Source of the DNA: Adlercreutzia hattorii
GTDB lineage: Bacteria > Actinomycetota > Coriobacteriia > Coriobacteriales > Eggerthellaceae
Direction of reading: 5' to 3'
Length of the DNA stretch: 64,000 nt
Assembly (NCBI RefSeq): GCF_011405655.1
Contig: NZ_AP022829.1
Location: 248,001-312,000, forward strand
In this document: piece after piece, positions 19,301 through 26,254 of the stretch
Numbering within the stretch: position 1 is the stretch's first letter
How the letters are laid out: the number at the start of each line of letters is the position of its first letter
Notes under the pieces: model-generated
What the model was told of the DNA's origin: nothing
What the model saw: only the letters and a program-made list of their open reading frames with translations
Database searches by the model: none
Program-made: the position numbers and the translations under genes

Positions 19301-22300
19301 CCAGATAATCCATGAAGCCGCCGTCGAGATCGAACCTACTCAGGCCGAGGGCGCTTGTGAACACCACGGGCAGAACCACTCCGGAGGTCCCTGCGGAGCG
19401 CGCCAGCTCGCGCTGGACCCACACGGCCGAGACCGCCCTATGCTCCAATCCTCCGGCAAGCTCGTTCTGGACGCCCCTCATCTGGGCCTCGACGGACGCA
19501 TCGGCCGAGGGGCGGCATGCCACCGGGAGAAGGGTGGTGAAGTCGCCCACCACCTTGTCTATGTCGGGATGGACCTCGGGGCGGTCGAAGATGGTCAGGT
19601 TCAGCGTCACGCCGCCCCCTCCGCTCCAGGCTGACAGCACCCTCGCGTAGCAAGCAAGCAGGACTGCCGAGGGTGTGATGCCGTGCAGCCGGGCCTTTTC
19701 CTTGACCGCCGACCATTCGGGCTCGGCAACCGTCCGCCACAGGCGCTCGAACCTCCCTTCCCCGACCGTCGAGGGGTCGGCGGCGAGGGGGAGCTGCGGC
19801 GCGGGCGGCAGCTCGGGCAAGCGCGAGCGCCAGTAGCCCTCCGCCTCTTCAACCTCGCGACCGTCTCTCCGGTGCCCGACGACGAAATCCCTGAACGTCA
19901 GGCCGATGCCGGGGAGGTCGGCCCCGGGGTTCTCGTAGAGTTCGGCCAGTTCGGCGAGAACGGTCATAACGCTAAGTGCGTCAAGCACCGTATAGTCGAA
20001 GCAGAATACAAGTCGAGTTTGCTTTCCTGATTCTTCATGCCAAGAAATTGAGACCACGCGATGAAGAGGGGGTTTTGCCAATGCGAATACAGTACGTTTA
20101 ATCTCTTCGAGTTGCTGCTTTGCTTCAGAGCTATTTGCGCATTCAGCTCGCTCTATGTGTCCGATTTTGGAAGACGGTGCAATGGATTGAGTTCCGTCTT
20201 CTTCGACCGATGCTCTCATCATTCCGTGTCTCTTCTGCACTTTGCCCCATGCAGCATCAAGCCGATCAAGATCGATTTCGTCTACTGCGAATATCTGGCA
20301 GTAGGTTGTGCCAACGGTGGCTTGGCTGGATGAGTCTCCGCGGCTCACCAGATAAGCGTGTTGTATTTCCGTCAAAGGAAAACTCTCGTATTCTTTTGAC
20401 GGATCTACCTCAATGAGAGCTTCCTGCTTTGGGGGAGCTTCTCTTTTCCTGAGCGTCTTGCAAAACTCACTTAGATTTTCCGTATCAAAAAGAAGCTGAA
20501 GGCGAGCATCCTCGTATCCGAGTGCCCGCACTCTGCCGATGACTCGTGATGCCATGAGGCTGTCGCCGCCCAGCTCGAAGAAGTTCGACTCCCTTCCGAC
20601 GGGCCCCGCATCGAGCAGCTCCTCCCACACCGACGCCACGGCGCGCTCCGCTTCGGTGGCCGGTTCGGACAGGGAGGATGCGGACGGGGCCGCTTCGGGG
20701 GCCATGCCGGCCAAGGCCTTTCGATCGACCTTCCCGTTCGCGCTCAAGGGCCACTCGTCTAGGACCGTCACGTCATGGGGGACGAAGTAGGAGGGAAGGA
20801 GCCCGGCCACGCGGGACAGCACCCCGGCCGGATCCACGTCAGCCCCCTCGTCGGCGACCACGAACGCATGCACCACCGAGCGCTCGCGCTCGCCGGCCAC
20901 GACGGCCACGGCCCCCTTCACCCCGGGGCATCCGGCCACGGCGGCCTCGACCTCGCCCAGCTCCACCCTGTGGCCGCGTATCTTCACCTGCTGCTGGGAA
21001 TCCTTGCGACCGAGGAACTCCAAGACGGCTCCGGGCCAGTAGCGGCCCATGTCCCCCGTCCGGTACCAGCGCCCCCCGTCCTCGACGAAGGAGGCGGCCG
21101 TCTTCCCCGGATCGCCCAGATACCCGTCGGCCAGGCTCCCCCCGCCGATCCACAGCTCGCCGGGCACCCAGTCGGGGCAGTCGAGGCCGTCCTCGCCCAC
21201 GACGCGGAAGGACTGGTTGGAGAGGGGCCTGCCGTAGGGGATCGAGCTCCACGACGGATCGACCTCCCCGACCTCGAAGTAGTTCGACCATATGCCGGCC
21301 TCGGTCGCGCCGCCCATGGCCACGAGCAGCACCCCCTCGGGCAGCTTCGAGCGCAGACCCAGCGGCACCCAGTCGCCGGAGACGAGGGCCAACCGCAGAC
21401 CGGCCGCGGCCCCGGGGCCGTCGTCGAGCATCACGTCCAGCAGGGCGGGGGCCGAGTTCCACACCGTCACGCCCCGGGACGAGACGAGCTCGCGCCACGC
21501 CGATGCGTCGCGGCGCTCCTCCTCGTCGGGCAGCACGACGGCGGCTCCGAACGAGAGGGCCCCGAAGATGTCGAACACGGAGAGGTCGAAGTCAAGGGCC
21601 GACACGCCCAGGACCGCATCTCCCGGCCCCATGCCCCATCGGCGCACGACATCGGCGATGGTGTTCCACGCGGCGGCGTGGCTCACCGCCACCCCCTTCG
21701 GCACCCCGGTGGAGCCGGACGTGTAGATCACGTAGGCCAGCGCGCGCTCGGAGGGGCCGGCGGGCGCGGGGAGGGGGTCGGCCGCCTCGAGGCGGGCCAG
21801 CTCGGTGGAGTCGACGCACAGGGACGCGCCCGCCTGTTCGAGGATGAGCGCCGCGCGGGCCTCGGGCTGGGAGACGCCGACGGGGACGTACGCCGCCCCG
21901 GCGGCCAGCACGCCCAGCACGGCTGCCACCTGGCCGGGCCCCTTCGGGAGCCTGACGGCCACGCGGTCGCCCTCGCCCACGCCGGCGGCGGCGAGCCCCC
22001 CGGCGATGCGCAGGGCGCGGCCGGCAAGCTCCCCGTAGGTCGCCTCGCCGTCGGCTCCCCACCGCAGCGCCGGGGCATCCGGCTCGGCCTGGGCGCGGGC
22101 GAAGAACCGTCCGTGGAGCGTCCCGCCGCCGAGGTCGGCCCCCTCCGAGTTCGCCTCGGCGCGCGCCGCGCGCTGCGAAGGGGGCAGCAGGTCGGGGAAC
22201 GGCTCCGACCAGTCGTTTTCGCAGTAGAAGCGCACTGCTGTGCAATATGCCTCAAACATCTGTTTGGCTATTTTGTCATCAAGCAATTCGGAAACGTAAT

Positions 22301-23753
22301 CCCACGCCAAAAGCAACCCGTTTTTATGATCGTATATCTGATGATCCAGCAATACCTGTGGTGTTTCTGCTAGCATCTTCGACAAGGGACCGAAAACATC
22401 TTCCACTTTGTTGGAGATAAATTGGGTGCCGATATTGCTAGCGAATACAACAGGGGCTTTCTTGGGATCGTTTGGGCAACGGTGAGAAAGCTCTCTCAAA
22501 ACCTCTACAGCTCCAAATGAAGAGTGCGCAACATCCTGCTGAAAGCGTCCTTGCATTTGAGAAGCTAGTTCAAGAAGGGAAATTGCGTTTGCGCAATCAG
22601 CCTCAAGAAGGATAAGAGAGGTGAAGTCGGATACGATCTTGTCAACGTCTGGGTGAATTGGTTTTCTGTTGAACAGCGGAAGGTTGAGAAGAAATTTCTT
22701 GTCTTCGCTCCATCGAGAAAGAGCCTTGGCATAAACAGCGGCGATGCCCATAGATTGGGTAACCCCGATTTGCCGTCCTTTCTCGGTGAAGTTCTTCCAA
22801 GACTTAGAATCAATTAAGTACTCCATACGAGTGAATTGAGATCTTTTGACACTCTCCATAGGGGCTTTCAGTGGCAAAGAGGGGCCGCCTGGCATGTTGT
22901 CTATTCGATTCAGCCAGTATTCTCTATCCTCGTTTCGTGCGTCTTCTCCGATTCCGGTTCTTCTCGCATACTCCATGAAGTCTATCTCGATGGGGGCGAG
23001 ATCCGTTCCGTCGTAGAGATGCGCTAGATCCTCTAAGAGAACTTGGATGCTAAGCACATCAGCTGCAAGAAGATCGACGTTGATATGCATGATAGTGCGT
23101 TTCGGTGATACGACAGTAAGGCGTACATCTATGAGATCGTCTTGCTCGATGTCGAAACGTAGGTGACTTAATTCTTGGCGAATACCTTCAATCCTCGAGT
23201 CGGGATTGCCTGCTCCTTCCACTCTGTAGGTGGTTAGTCCCTTCCAAGTTACTTTGTCTTCGATGCGGGCTGTTCCGTCATCAGAGAACCGGGCGCGCAG
23301 CATGGGATGCCTTAGAATAAGAAGTTCCACTGCGCGTTCGAGTTTGGCCGCATCGAGAGATCCGCATTCGAATTCCATATAAGCGTGACAAGCGGTTCCC
23401 CCTAGCTCCTGTCCGTCTCGCCTTCCAACCATATAGGCATGTTGGACGGACGTGATCGGAAAGGGGTCGCCTTTGCTGTAATTTGCGGAACCGAGGAGAG
23501 GGCTGCCATTAGACGAGCTTCTCGCAGACCTCTCTCTTGCAAAATTTACCCAAGAAGCCATACAGGGATTCGAAACCAATTCTGAAAAGGTAACATTGCA
23601 GCCATTCTTTGTTAGCAACCCAGCTATTCTCATAATGTCAAGAGATCCTAGCCCCAAACTGATAAGATTATCCGAAGGGCTTAGTTCTTCTTTTGACAGT
23701 CCGAGCATTTCCCCAACAAGCTTTCCAACTAGCTCCACGCATACTTCAGACAT
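13353..23753 (-). CDS. NRPS A: ArCP-(Cy-A-PCP)-(Cy-A-MT/E-PCP)-(Cy-A-PCP)
   Basis: A 3466-residue loading and elongation NRPS. From the chosen start: aryl carrier domain (S37 in LGLGSLDIMR); Cy1 (D227/D232); A1 (545-1015); PCP1 (S1065); Cy2 (D1253/D1258); A2 (from 1571) with a methyltransferase-fold insert (about 2060-2300, motif VADFGCRSGR); PCP2 (S2395); Cy3 (D2579/D2584); A3; PCP3 (S3417). All Cy domains here keep DxxxxD. The A domains share the code residues D-L-F-N-L-S-M-I-W, cysteine-like. The insert may be a methyltransferase or, as in PchE/HMWP2, an epimerase-like relic. ATG 23753 is preferred because gaaaggg precedes it and it matches the ArCP start; upstream in-frame codons lack a ribosome site. 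It loads the aryl acid from the divergent ligase and adds three cysteines. Confidence 0.9.
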   Translation of the reverse strand: MSEVCVELVGKLVGEMLGLSKEELSPSDNLISLGLGSLDIMRIAGLLTKNGCNVTFSELVSNPCMASWVNFARERSARSSSNGSPLLGSANYSKGDPFPITSVQHAYMVGRRDGQELGGTACHAYMEFECGSLDAAKLERAVELLILRHPMLRARFSDDGTARIEDKVTWKGLTTYRVEGAGNPDSRIEGIRQELSHLRFDIEQDDLIDVRLTVVSPKRTIMHINVDLLAADVLSIQVLLEDLAHLYDGTDLAPIEIDFMEYARRTGIGEDARNEDREYWLNRIDNMPGGPSLPLKAPMESVKRSQFTRMEYLIDSKSWKNFTEKGRQIGVTQSMGIAAVYAKALSRWSEDKKFLLNLPLFNRKPIHPDVDKIVSDFTSLILLEADCANAISLLELASQMQGRFQQDVAHSSFGAVEVLRELSHRCPNDPKKAPVVFASNIGTQFISNKVEDVFGPLSKMLAETPQVLLDHQIYDHKNGLLLAWDYVSELLDDKIAKQMFEAYCTAVRFYCENDWSEPFPDLLPPSQRAARAEANSEGADLGGGTLHGRFFARAQAEPDAPALRWGADGEATYGELAGRALRIAGGLAAAGVGEGDRVAVRLPKGPGQVAAVLGVLAAGAAYVPVGVSQPEARAALILEQAGASLCVDSTELARLEAADPLPAPAGPSERALAYVIYTSGSTGVPKGVAVSHAAAWNTIADVVRRWGMGPGDAVLGVSALDFDLSVFDIFGALSFGAAVVLPDEEERRDASAWRELVSSRGVTVWNSAPALLDVMLDDGPGAAAGLRLALVSGDWVPLGLRSKLPEGVLLVAMGGATEAGIWSNYFEVGEVDPSWSSIPYGRPLSNQSFRVVGEDGLDCPDWVPGELWIGGGSLADGYLGDPGKTAASFVEDGGRWYRTGDMGRYWPGAVLEFLGRKDSQQQVKIRGHRVELGEVEAAVAGCPGVKGAVAVVAGERERSVVHAFVVADEGADVDPAGVLSRVAGLLPSYFVPHDVTVLDEWPLSANGKVDRKALAGMAPEAAPSASSLSEPATEAERAVASVWEELLDAGPVGRESNFFELGGDSLMASRVIGRVRALGYEDARLQLLFDTENLSEFCKTLRKREAPPKQEALIEVDPSKEYESFPLTEIQHAYLVSRGDSSSQATVGTTYCQIFAVDEIDLDRLDAAWGKVQKRHGMMRASVEEDGTQSIAPSSKIGHIERAECANSSEAKQQLEEIKRTVFALAKPPLHRVVSISWHEESGKQTRLVFCFDYTVLDALSVMTVLAELAELYENPGADLPGIGLTFRDFVVGHRRDGREVEEAEGYWRSRLPELPPAPQLPLAADPSTVGEGRFERLWRTVAEPEWSAVKEKARLHGITPSAVLLACYARVLSAWSGGGGVTLNLTIFDRPEVHPDIDKVVGDFTTLLPVACRPSADASVEAQMRGVQNELAGGLEHRAVSAVWVQRELARSAGTSGVVLPVVFTSALGLSRFDLDGGFMDYLGGLSQTPQVWLDHQAMERGGGVMLSWDYVSELFPDGMIADMFDAYCSAVSSLAASDWSEPFPDLLPPSQRAARAEANSEGADLGGGTLHGRFFARAQAEPDAPALRWGADGEATYGELAGRALRIAGGLAAAGVGEGDRVAVRLPKGPGQVAAVLGVLAAGAAYVPVGVSQPEARAALILEQAGASLCVDSTELARLEAADPLPAPAGPSERALAYVIYTSGSTGVPKGVAVSHAAAWNTIADVVRRWGMGPGDAVLGVSALDFDLSVFDIFGALSFGAAVVLPDEEERRDASAWRELVSSRGVTVWNSAPALLDVMLDDGPGAAAGLRLALVSGDWVPLGLRSKLPEGVLLVAMGGATEAGIWSNYFEVGEVDPSWSSIPYGRPLSNQSFRVVGEDGLDCPDWVPGELWIGGGSLADGYLGDPGKTAASFVEDGGRWYRTGDMGRYWPGAVLEFLGRKDSQQQVKIRGHRVELGEVEAAVAGCPGVKGAVAVVAGEREHLFAVAIPAISEAPIASISERSPVENREAEHTRLTALSNILIKERGLSNDRLFTNEQSDESSSRYHAVMEMLSRNTSNCSTVCRDNTLEEAADFYEKILTEAADPSTLYESDRFSPEALFLSRNSSQRIIKDAIATIKAMAETLGRKLKVADFGCRSGRISALLLPEVADTISEYHLLDTSQSMLDMAKTRLDDFSEKVRTAKLTKVVDQDIHARFDVVVSINAIHTMEEPSEAISALGETLAADGRAFIVDPTEFAPSAMVTAAIAQCAFGDGEPSGLLSPEKWIDSLSEKGLRADWVKIDDGLFISLSSRTSPPIDLTLLRSTLEKEVPAYMVPEHLGILPSQPLSRNGKVDKGSVKDWAELYCSFCDASDNYIEPNGEIEKKVSSIWSKFLGGRRVGRYDGFFEYGGDSLSATRMISALSKIGIKASLKELFASGNLADFCKGLSISSPNNSKAITINEELRFEPFDLTEVQRAYTIGRTSGLDLGKVGSYCFFMFETSEYSHDRFASAWRILLERHGALRTLLVKNGEKQQVYRSSDLNLPLAVQNAMDSKDARKIVEQAMSHRSIDLTKSPGFEALSAVYSSGAVVGIGFDNTMVDGVSMSTVLAELAELYENPGADLPGIGLTFRDFVVGHRRDGREVEEAEGYWRSRLPELPPAPQLPLAADPSTVGEGRFERLWRTVAEPEWSAVKEKARLHGITPSAVLLACYARVLSAWSGGGGVTLNLTIFDRPEVHPDIDKVVGDFTTLLPVACRPSADASVEAQMRGVQNELAGGLEHRAVSAVWVQRELARSAGTSGVVLPVVFTSALGLSRFDLDGGFMDYLGGLSQTPQVWLDHQAMERGGGVMLSWDYVSELFPDGMIADMFDAYCSAVSSLAASDWSEPFPDLLPPSQRAARAEANSEGADLGGGTLHGRFFARAQAEPDAPALRWGADGEATYGELAGRALRIAGGLAAAGVGEGDRVAVRLPKGPGQVAAVLGVLAAGAAYVPVGVSQPEARAALILEQAGASLCVDSTELARLEAADPLPAPAGPSERALAYVIYTSGSTGVPKGVAVSHAAAWNTIADVVRRWGMGPGDAVLGVSALDFDLSVFDIFGALSFGAAVVLPDEEERRDASAWRELVSSRGVTVWNSAPALLDVMLDDGPGAAAGLRLALVSGDWVPLGLRSKLPEGVLLVAMGGATEAGIWSNYFEVGEVDPSWSSIPYGRPLSNQSFRVVGEDGLDCPDWVPGELWIGGGSLADGYLGDPGKTAASFVEDGGRWYRTGDMGRYWPGAVLEFLGRKDSQQQVKIRGHRVELGEVEAAVAGCPGVKGAVAVVAGERERSVVHAFVVADEGADVDPAGVLSRVAGLLPSYFVPHDVTVLDEWPLSANGKVDRKALAGMAPEAAPSASSLSEPATEAERAVASVWEELLDAGPVGRESNFFELGGDSLMAMRMTSALEKRLGFKIGLQEFISDPTVAGICQKIDTTCGDTYEEGTL
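13495..15986. repeat. NRPS module repeat, copy a (module 3)
   Basis: Very GC-rich segment covering the end of Cy3 through A3 to the start of PCP3. Positions 13826-15986 match copy b (17804-19964) over 2161 bp with one silent difference (15522 versus 19500, GAC/GAT Asp). Positions 13495-15158 match copy c (20551-22214) over 1664 bp with no difference seen. The core 13826-15158 is therefore shared by all three copies. Boundaries fall just after the Cy DxxxxD motif and inside the carrier domain at GGDSLMA. Confidence 0.95.
17804..19964. repeat. NRPS module repeat, copy b (module 2)
   Basis: Matches copy a at 13826-15986 over 2161 bp with a single silent base change. It spans the C-terminal part of Cy2 from TVLAELAELYENP onward and the A2 core, and stops at the codons for VVAGERE, exactly where the inserted methyltransferase-like domain begins. 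Sequence on both sides is much lower in GC, so the borders are abrupt and visible without alignment software. Confidence 0.95.
20551..22214. repeat. NRPS module repeat, copy c (module 1)
   Basis: Matches copy a at 13495-15158 over 1664 bp with no difference seen, including translations in several frames. It spans the Cy1/A1 linker (DWSEPFPDLLPPSQ), all of A1 and the first part of PCP1 to GGDSLMA. Unlike copies a and b it does not include the C-terminal part of the Cy domain, so Cy1 is native while Cy2 and Cy3 share their C-lobes. Confidence 0.95.
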
Positions 23754-23898
23754 GCCAACCGCCCTTTCAAGCAATAAGTCTTTGAATATAAGGCATACTA
23801 ACATAATGCTAGCTATAGTATACTTATAGCGAAAGGGTTGTTGTTTGCAAATATTGCGCAAATATCTTCTAAGGCTTCGGATGGCAGAAGGGGGTTTT
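23754..23898. promoter_or_regulatory. Divergent promoter/operator region of the NRPS operon and AMP ligase
   Basis: 145 bp between the two divergent biosynthetic starts. On the minus strand a possible promoter is TTGCAA, 16 bases, TATAAG. An inverted repeat CTATA-N7-TATAG surrounds the palindrome GTATAC near 23813-23829. Two related elements, TTGCAAATATT (23845-23855) and TTGCGCAAATATC (23854-23866), lie toward the ligase; a similar TTGCGGAAATATT occurs at 26191-26203 before the transporter genes. These are candidate operators for the TetR or DtxR-like regulators of the locus. No experimental support. Confidence 0.45.
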
Positions 23899-25440
23899 AT
23901 GAGAAGGGCAACCGACGTTGGTTTCACTCTTGTTGAACGTATTGCGCAATGGGAGCGTGAATATGGGGCAAATATTGCGGTTCGCGACAGAGAAACCACG
24001 TATACTTACACTGAGCTATTTGATGCGGCAAGGCGATTCGCCTCTTGCCTTGCTTCGGAGGGGATAGAAGCTGGGGACAGGATCGTCCTTCAGCTTCCGA
24101 ACAAAGCTGAATCTCTTATAATCTTGTTCGGGTCAGTAATGAGAGGATGCATCCCCGTACTTGCTTTGCCGACTCATCGCAAAGCGGAAATCTCTCATTT
24201 CTGCTCAAAGTCAAATGCATCCTGCCTAATTGTTCCGTGTTCTTCCCCGGCTTATGATTACGAGTCCTTAGCAAAAGCCATCAAAAAGGACAATCCAAGG
24301 CTAAAATGTTTTGTCATCGGATCTTCCGATCAATATCGATCAGTTTCGGATATGCGCGGAGAGCTCTGGCAAGCCACAGCACCCCACTCCTCATCAATTT
24401 TGTTCCTGCTTCCGTCGGGTGGTACAACAGGACTCCCTAAACTTATTCCTCGCTCAAATTTCAGCTATGTGTACAATTTCGTGGAAGCGGCTTCCCGATC
24501 GCTTTTTTCCGAAAAAACAAAATACCTAGCAGCTTTGTCGATATGCCATAATTTGCCGCTCGCATGCCCCGGCGCACTTGGTGCGCTAGAAAAAGGAGGC
24601 ACCGTCATTTTGGCGGAAAGCGTGAGTCCCGATGAAGTGTTTCCATTGATCTCTTCTGCAAAAGTGACGACAATAACAGCAGTTCCATCGGCGGTAAACC
24701 TCTGGATGGACGCACTCGACTGGTATCCTGTTGATCTTTCAAGCCTTGAGTCCATCCATGTAGGAGGTGCGCGATTTACCGCAAAAGATGCCAAGAGGCT
24801 TTCTGCCGCTTTCTCTTGCGCTGTCCAGCAATCATACGGCATGACTGAAGGAATATTGACGCTGACAAGCCCTGAAGCGCCAGAGGAAATCGCCTTTACC
24901 ACCCAAGGCTTCCCCCTTTCCGAAAACGATCGCCCTCTTATCATCGGACAAGATGGGCAACCTTGCGCAGACGGCGAAGAAGGGGAATTGATATGGAAAG
25001 GACCGTATCTGATGAGTGGATATTACGAAGATGAATATTCTACTCTGCGCTCTTTTGATTCGGAAGGATTTTATCATACGGGGGATTTAGCGGTGAGGGA
25101 TCCCTGCGGCAACTTCAAAATCACGGGACGTCTGAAAAACACAATAAACCGTGGCGGTGAGACTTTCTCGGCGGAAGACGTAGAGGCAAGTCTTAGAGAA
25201 ATGCCCGGCATCGTAGACGTAGCCGTCTGCGGGATACCGGATCAAGCCCTTGGCGAAAAGACGTGTGCGTTTATCGTTTGCAGCGGCGATGCGCCCAACT
25301 TGGAATCCATAAGGGAGTTTTTAAACAACATAGGAATCGCCCCATTCAAGCATCCAGACAGAGTAGAGATTCGTGAGTTGTTGCCCCTGACCCCCATAGG
25401 AAAAATTGATTTAAATGCTCTTAAGACCTCGATACGCTAG
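23899..25440 (+). CDS. Aryl-acid (probably salicylate) AMP ligase, YbtE/PchD/DhbE family
   Basis: A 513-residue stand-alone adenylating enzyme that activates a hydroxybenzoate with ATP and loads it on the aryl carrier domain of NRPS A. ANL motifs are clear: LLPSGGTTGLPKLIP, QQSYGMTEG, GFYHTGDLA and GRLKNTINRGGE, with the C-terminal lysine in PIGKIDLNAL. The aryl-binding segment reads CHNLPLACPG. The cysteine aligned by eye with Ser240 of DhbE is what salicylate-activating enzymes carry, so salicylate is favoured over 2,3-dihydroxybenzoate. The start ATG 23899 has agaaggggg just upstream. The gene is divergent from the NRPS operon and converges, without a gap, on the TetR gene. No salicylate synthase accompanies it. 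Confidence 0.88.
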   Translation: MRRATDVGFTLVERIAQWEREYGANIAVRDRETTYTYTELFDAARRFASCLASEGIEAGDRIVLQLPNKAESLIILFGSVMRGCIPVLALPTHRKAEISHFCSKSNASCLIVPCSSPAYDYESLAKAIKKDNPRLKCFVIGSSDQYRSVSDMRGELWQATAPHSSSILFLLPSGGTTGLPKLIPRSNFSYVYNFVEAASRSLFSEKTKYLAALSICHNLPLACPGALGALEKGGTVILAESVSPDEVFPLISSAKVTTITAVPSAVNLWMDALDWYPVDLSSLESIHVGGARFTAKDAKRLSAAFSCAVQQSYGMTEGILTLTSPEAPEEIAFTTQGFPLSENDRPLIIGQDGQPCADGEEGELIWKGPYLMSGYYEDEYSTLRSFDSEGFYHTGDLAVRDPCGNFKITGRLKNTINRGGETFSAEDVEASLREMPGIVDVAVCGIPDQALGEKTCAFIVCSGDAPNLESIREFLNNIGIAPFKHPDRVEIRELLPLTPIGKIDLNALKTSIR

Positions 25441-26118
25441 TCAGCCCTTTAAAAAAATCTCTTCCAATCCGCCGAGAAGAGCATCGAGAAGGACTGAGAA
25501 CTGATGATCAAAAAAACTTCTCCTCAGGCTTTCTTCTTCGGTCAGGAGTTTGACCGTTTTTGCCAAAGCGGCAATACCGGGATCGGACGCAGAAAGCGCA
25601 CTCGCATACGAACCCCCCACCTCTTTGCGCACATCGTCCATTTTGTCCCTGTCATCCTCGGTAGCAACGAACGCGCAAGTTTGGCAAAGCAAAACGGAAT
25701 AAACAAGAGTGGACCAATCGCCAAACCCAGCATCTCTCAGCACTTGAATGCCGCAATTGATAATGCGGTCGGATTCCCCAAGGCCAGGACCTACGGCAGC
25801 GAGTCTACGAGCGACTCCGGGGTACTTTCTCAGGGTGGAACGCATCCCCTCAAGAAGAAGCTTGAACCATCGTTTCCAATTCTCGCGAGGCTCAGGAAGG
25901 TCGATTTCGGCATTAACGTGCTCGATAACAAGATGTACCACATCTTCTCTTCGACCAACGTGGTAATTAATGACACCTGGGTACGCGTTAATTTCTTTAG
26001 CCAGTTGACGAATAGACCAACCATCTATGCCAAATTCTTTGGTGAGCTTCAAGGCGGCATCGCAGATAGAAGTCACGTCAATTGCTGGCAAGCCGGCTGT
26101 CTGGCGCGTCGACCCCAT
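25441..26118 (-). CDS. TetR-family transcriptional regulator
   Basis: A 225-residue protein. The N-terminal helix-turn-helix is seen in ICDAALKLTKEFGIDGWSIRQLAKEINAYPGVINYHVGRREDVVHLV, typical of TetR; the C-terminal ligand domain resembles the TetR_C group, with no recognisable ligand. Start ATG 26118 follows gaaaggtg; the upstream ATG at 26169 lacks a ribosome site. It is divergent from the two ABC transporter genes and tail to tail with the AMP ligase (stops adjacent at 25440/25441). Its position between the ligase and the transporters suggests it controls one or both, perhaps sensing the product or a precursor. Yersiniabactin uses an AraC activator (YbtA) instead. Confidence 0.85.
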   Translation of the reverse strand: MGSTRQTAGLPAIDVTSICDAALKLTKEFGIDGWSIRQLAKEINAYPGVINYHVGRREDVVHLVIEHVNAEIDLPEPRENWKRWFKLLLEGMRSTLRKYPGVARRLAAVGPGLGESDRIINCGIQVLRDAGFGDWSTLVYSVLLCQTCAFVATEDDRDKMDDVRKEVGGSYASALSASDPGIAALAKTVKLLTEEESLRRSFFDHQFSVLLDALLGGLEEIFLKG

Positions 26119-26254
26119 ATTCAGCACCTTTCTATTTGCTGGTTGCGACAGAATACCATTTTTTTGCACCCCCAGCGTAACGCGGTCAGTTTGCGGAAAT
26201 ATTCAAGTCGCTGCAAGTGCAAAACAACGTCCTGGTAATAGAGCAGGAGGAGAA
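26119..26254. promoter_or_regulatory. Intergenic control region between tetR-type gene and ABC genes
   Basis: 136 bp between divergent starts. It contains TTGCGGAAATATT at 26191-26203, resembling TTGCGCAAATATC at 23854-23866 in the other divergent control region of the locus, and a strong ribosome site (aggaggag) before ATG 26255. A shared operator is plausible but the match is short. Confidence 0.35.
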
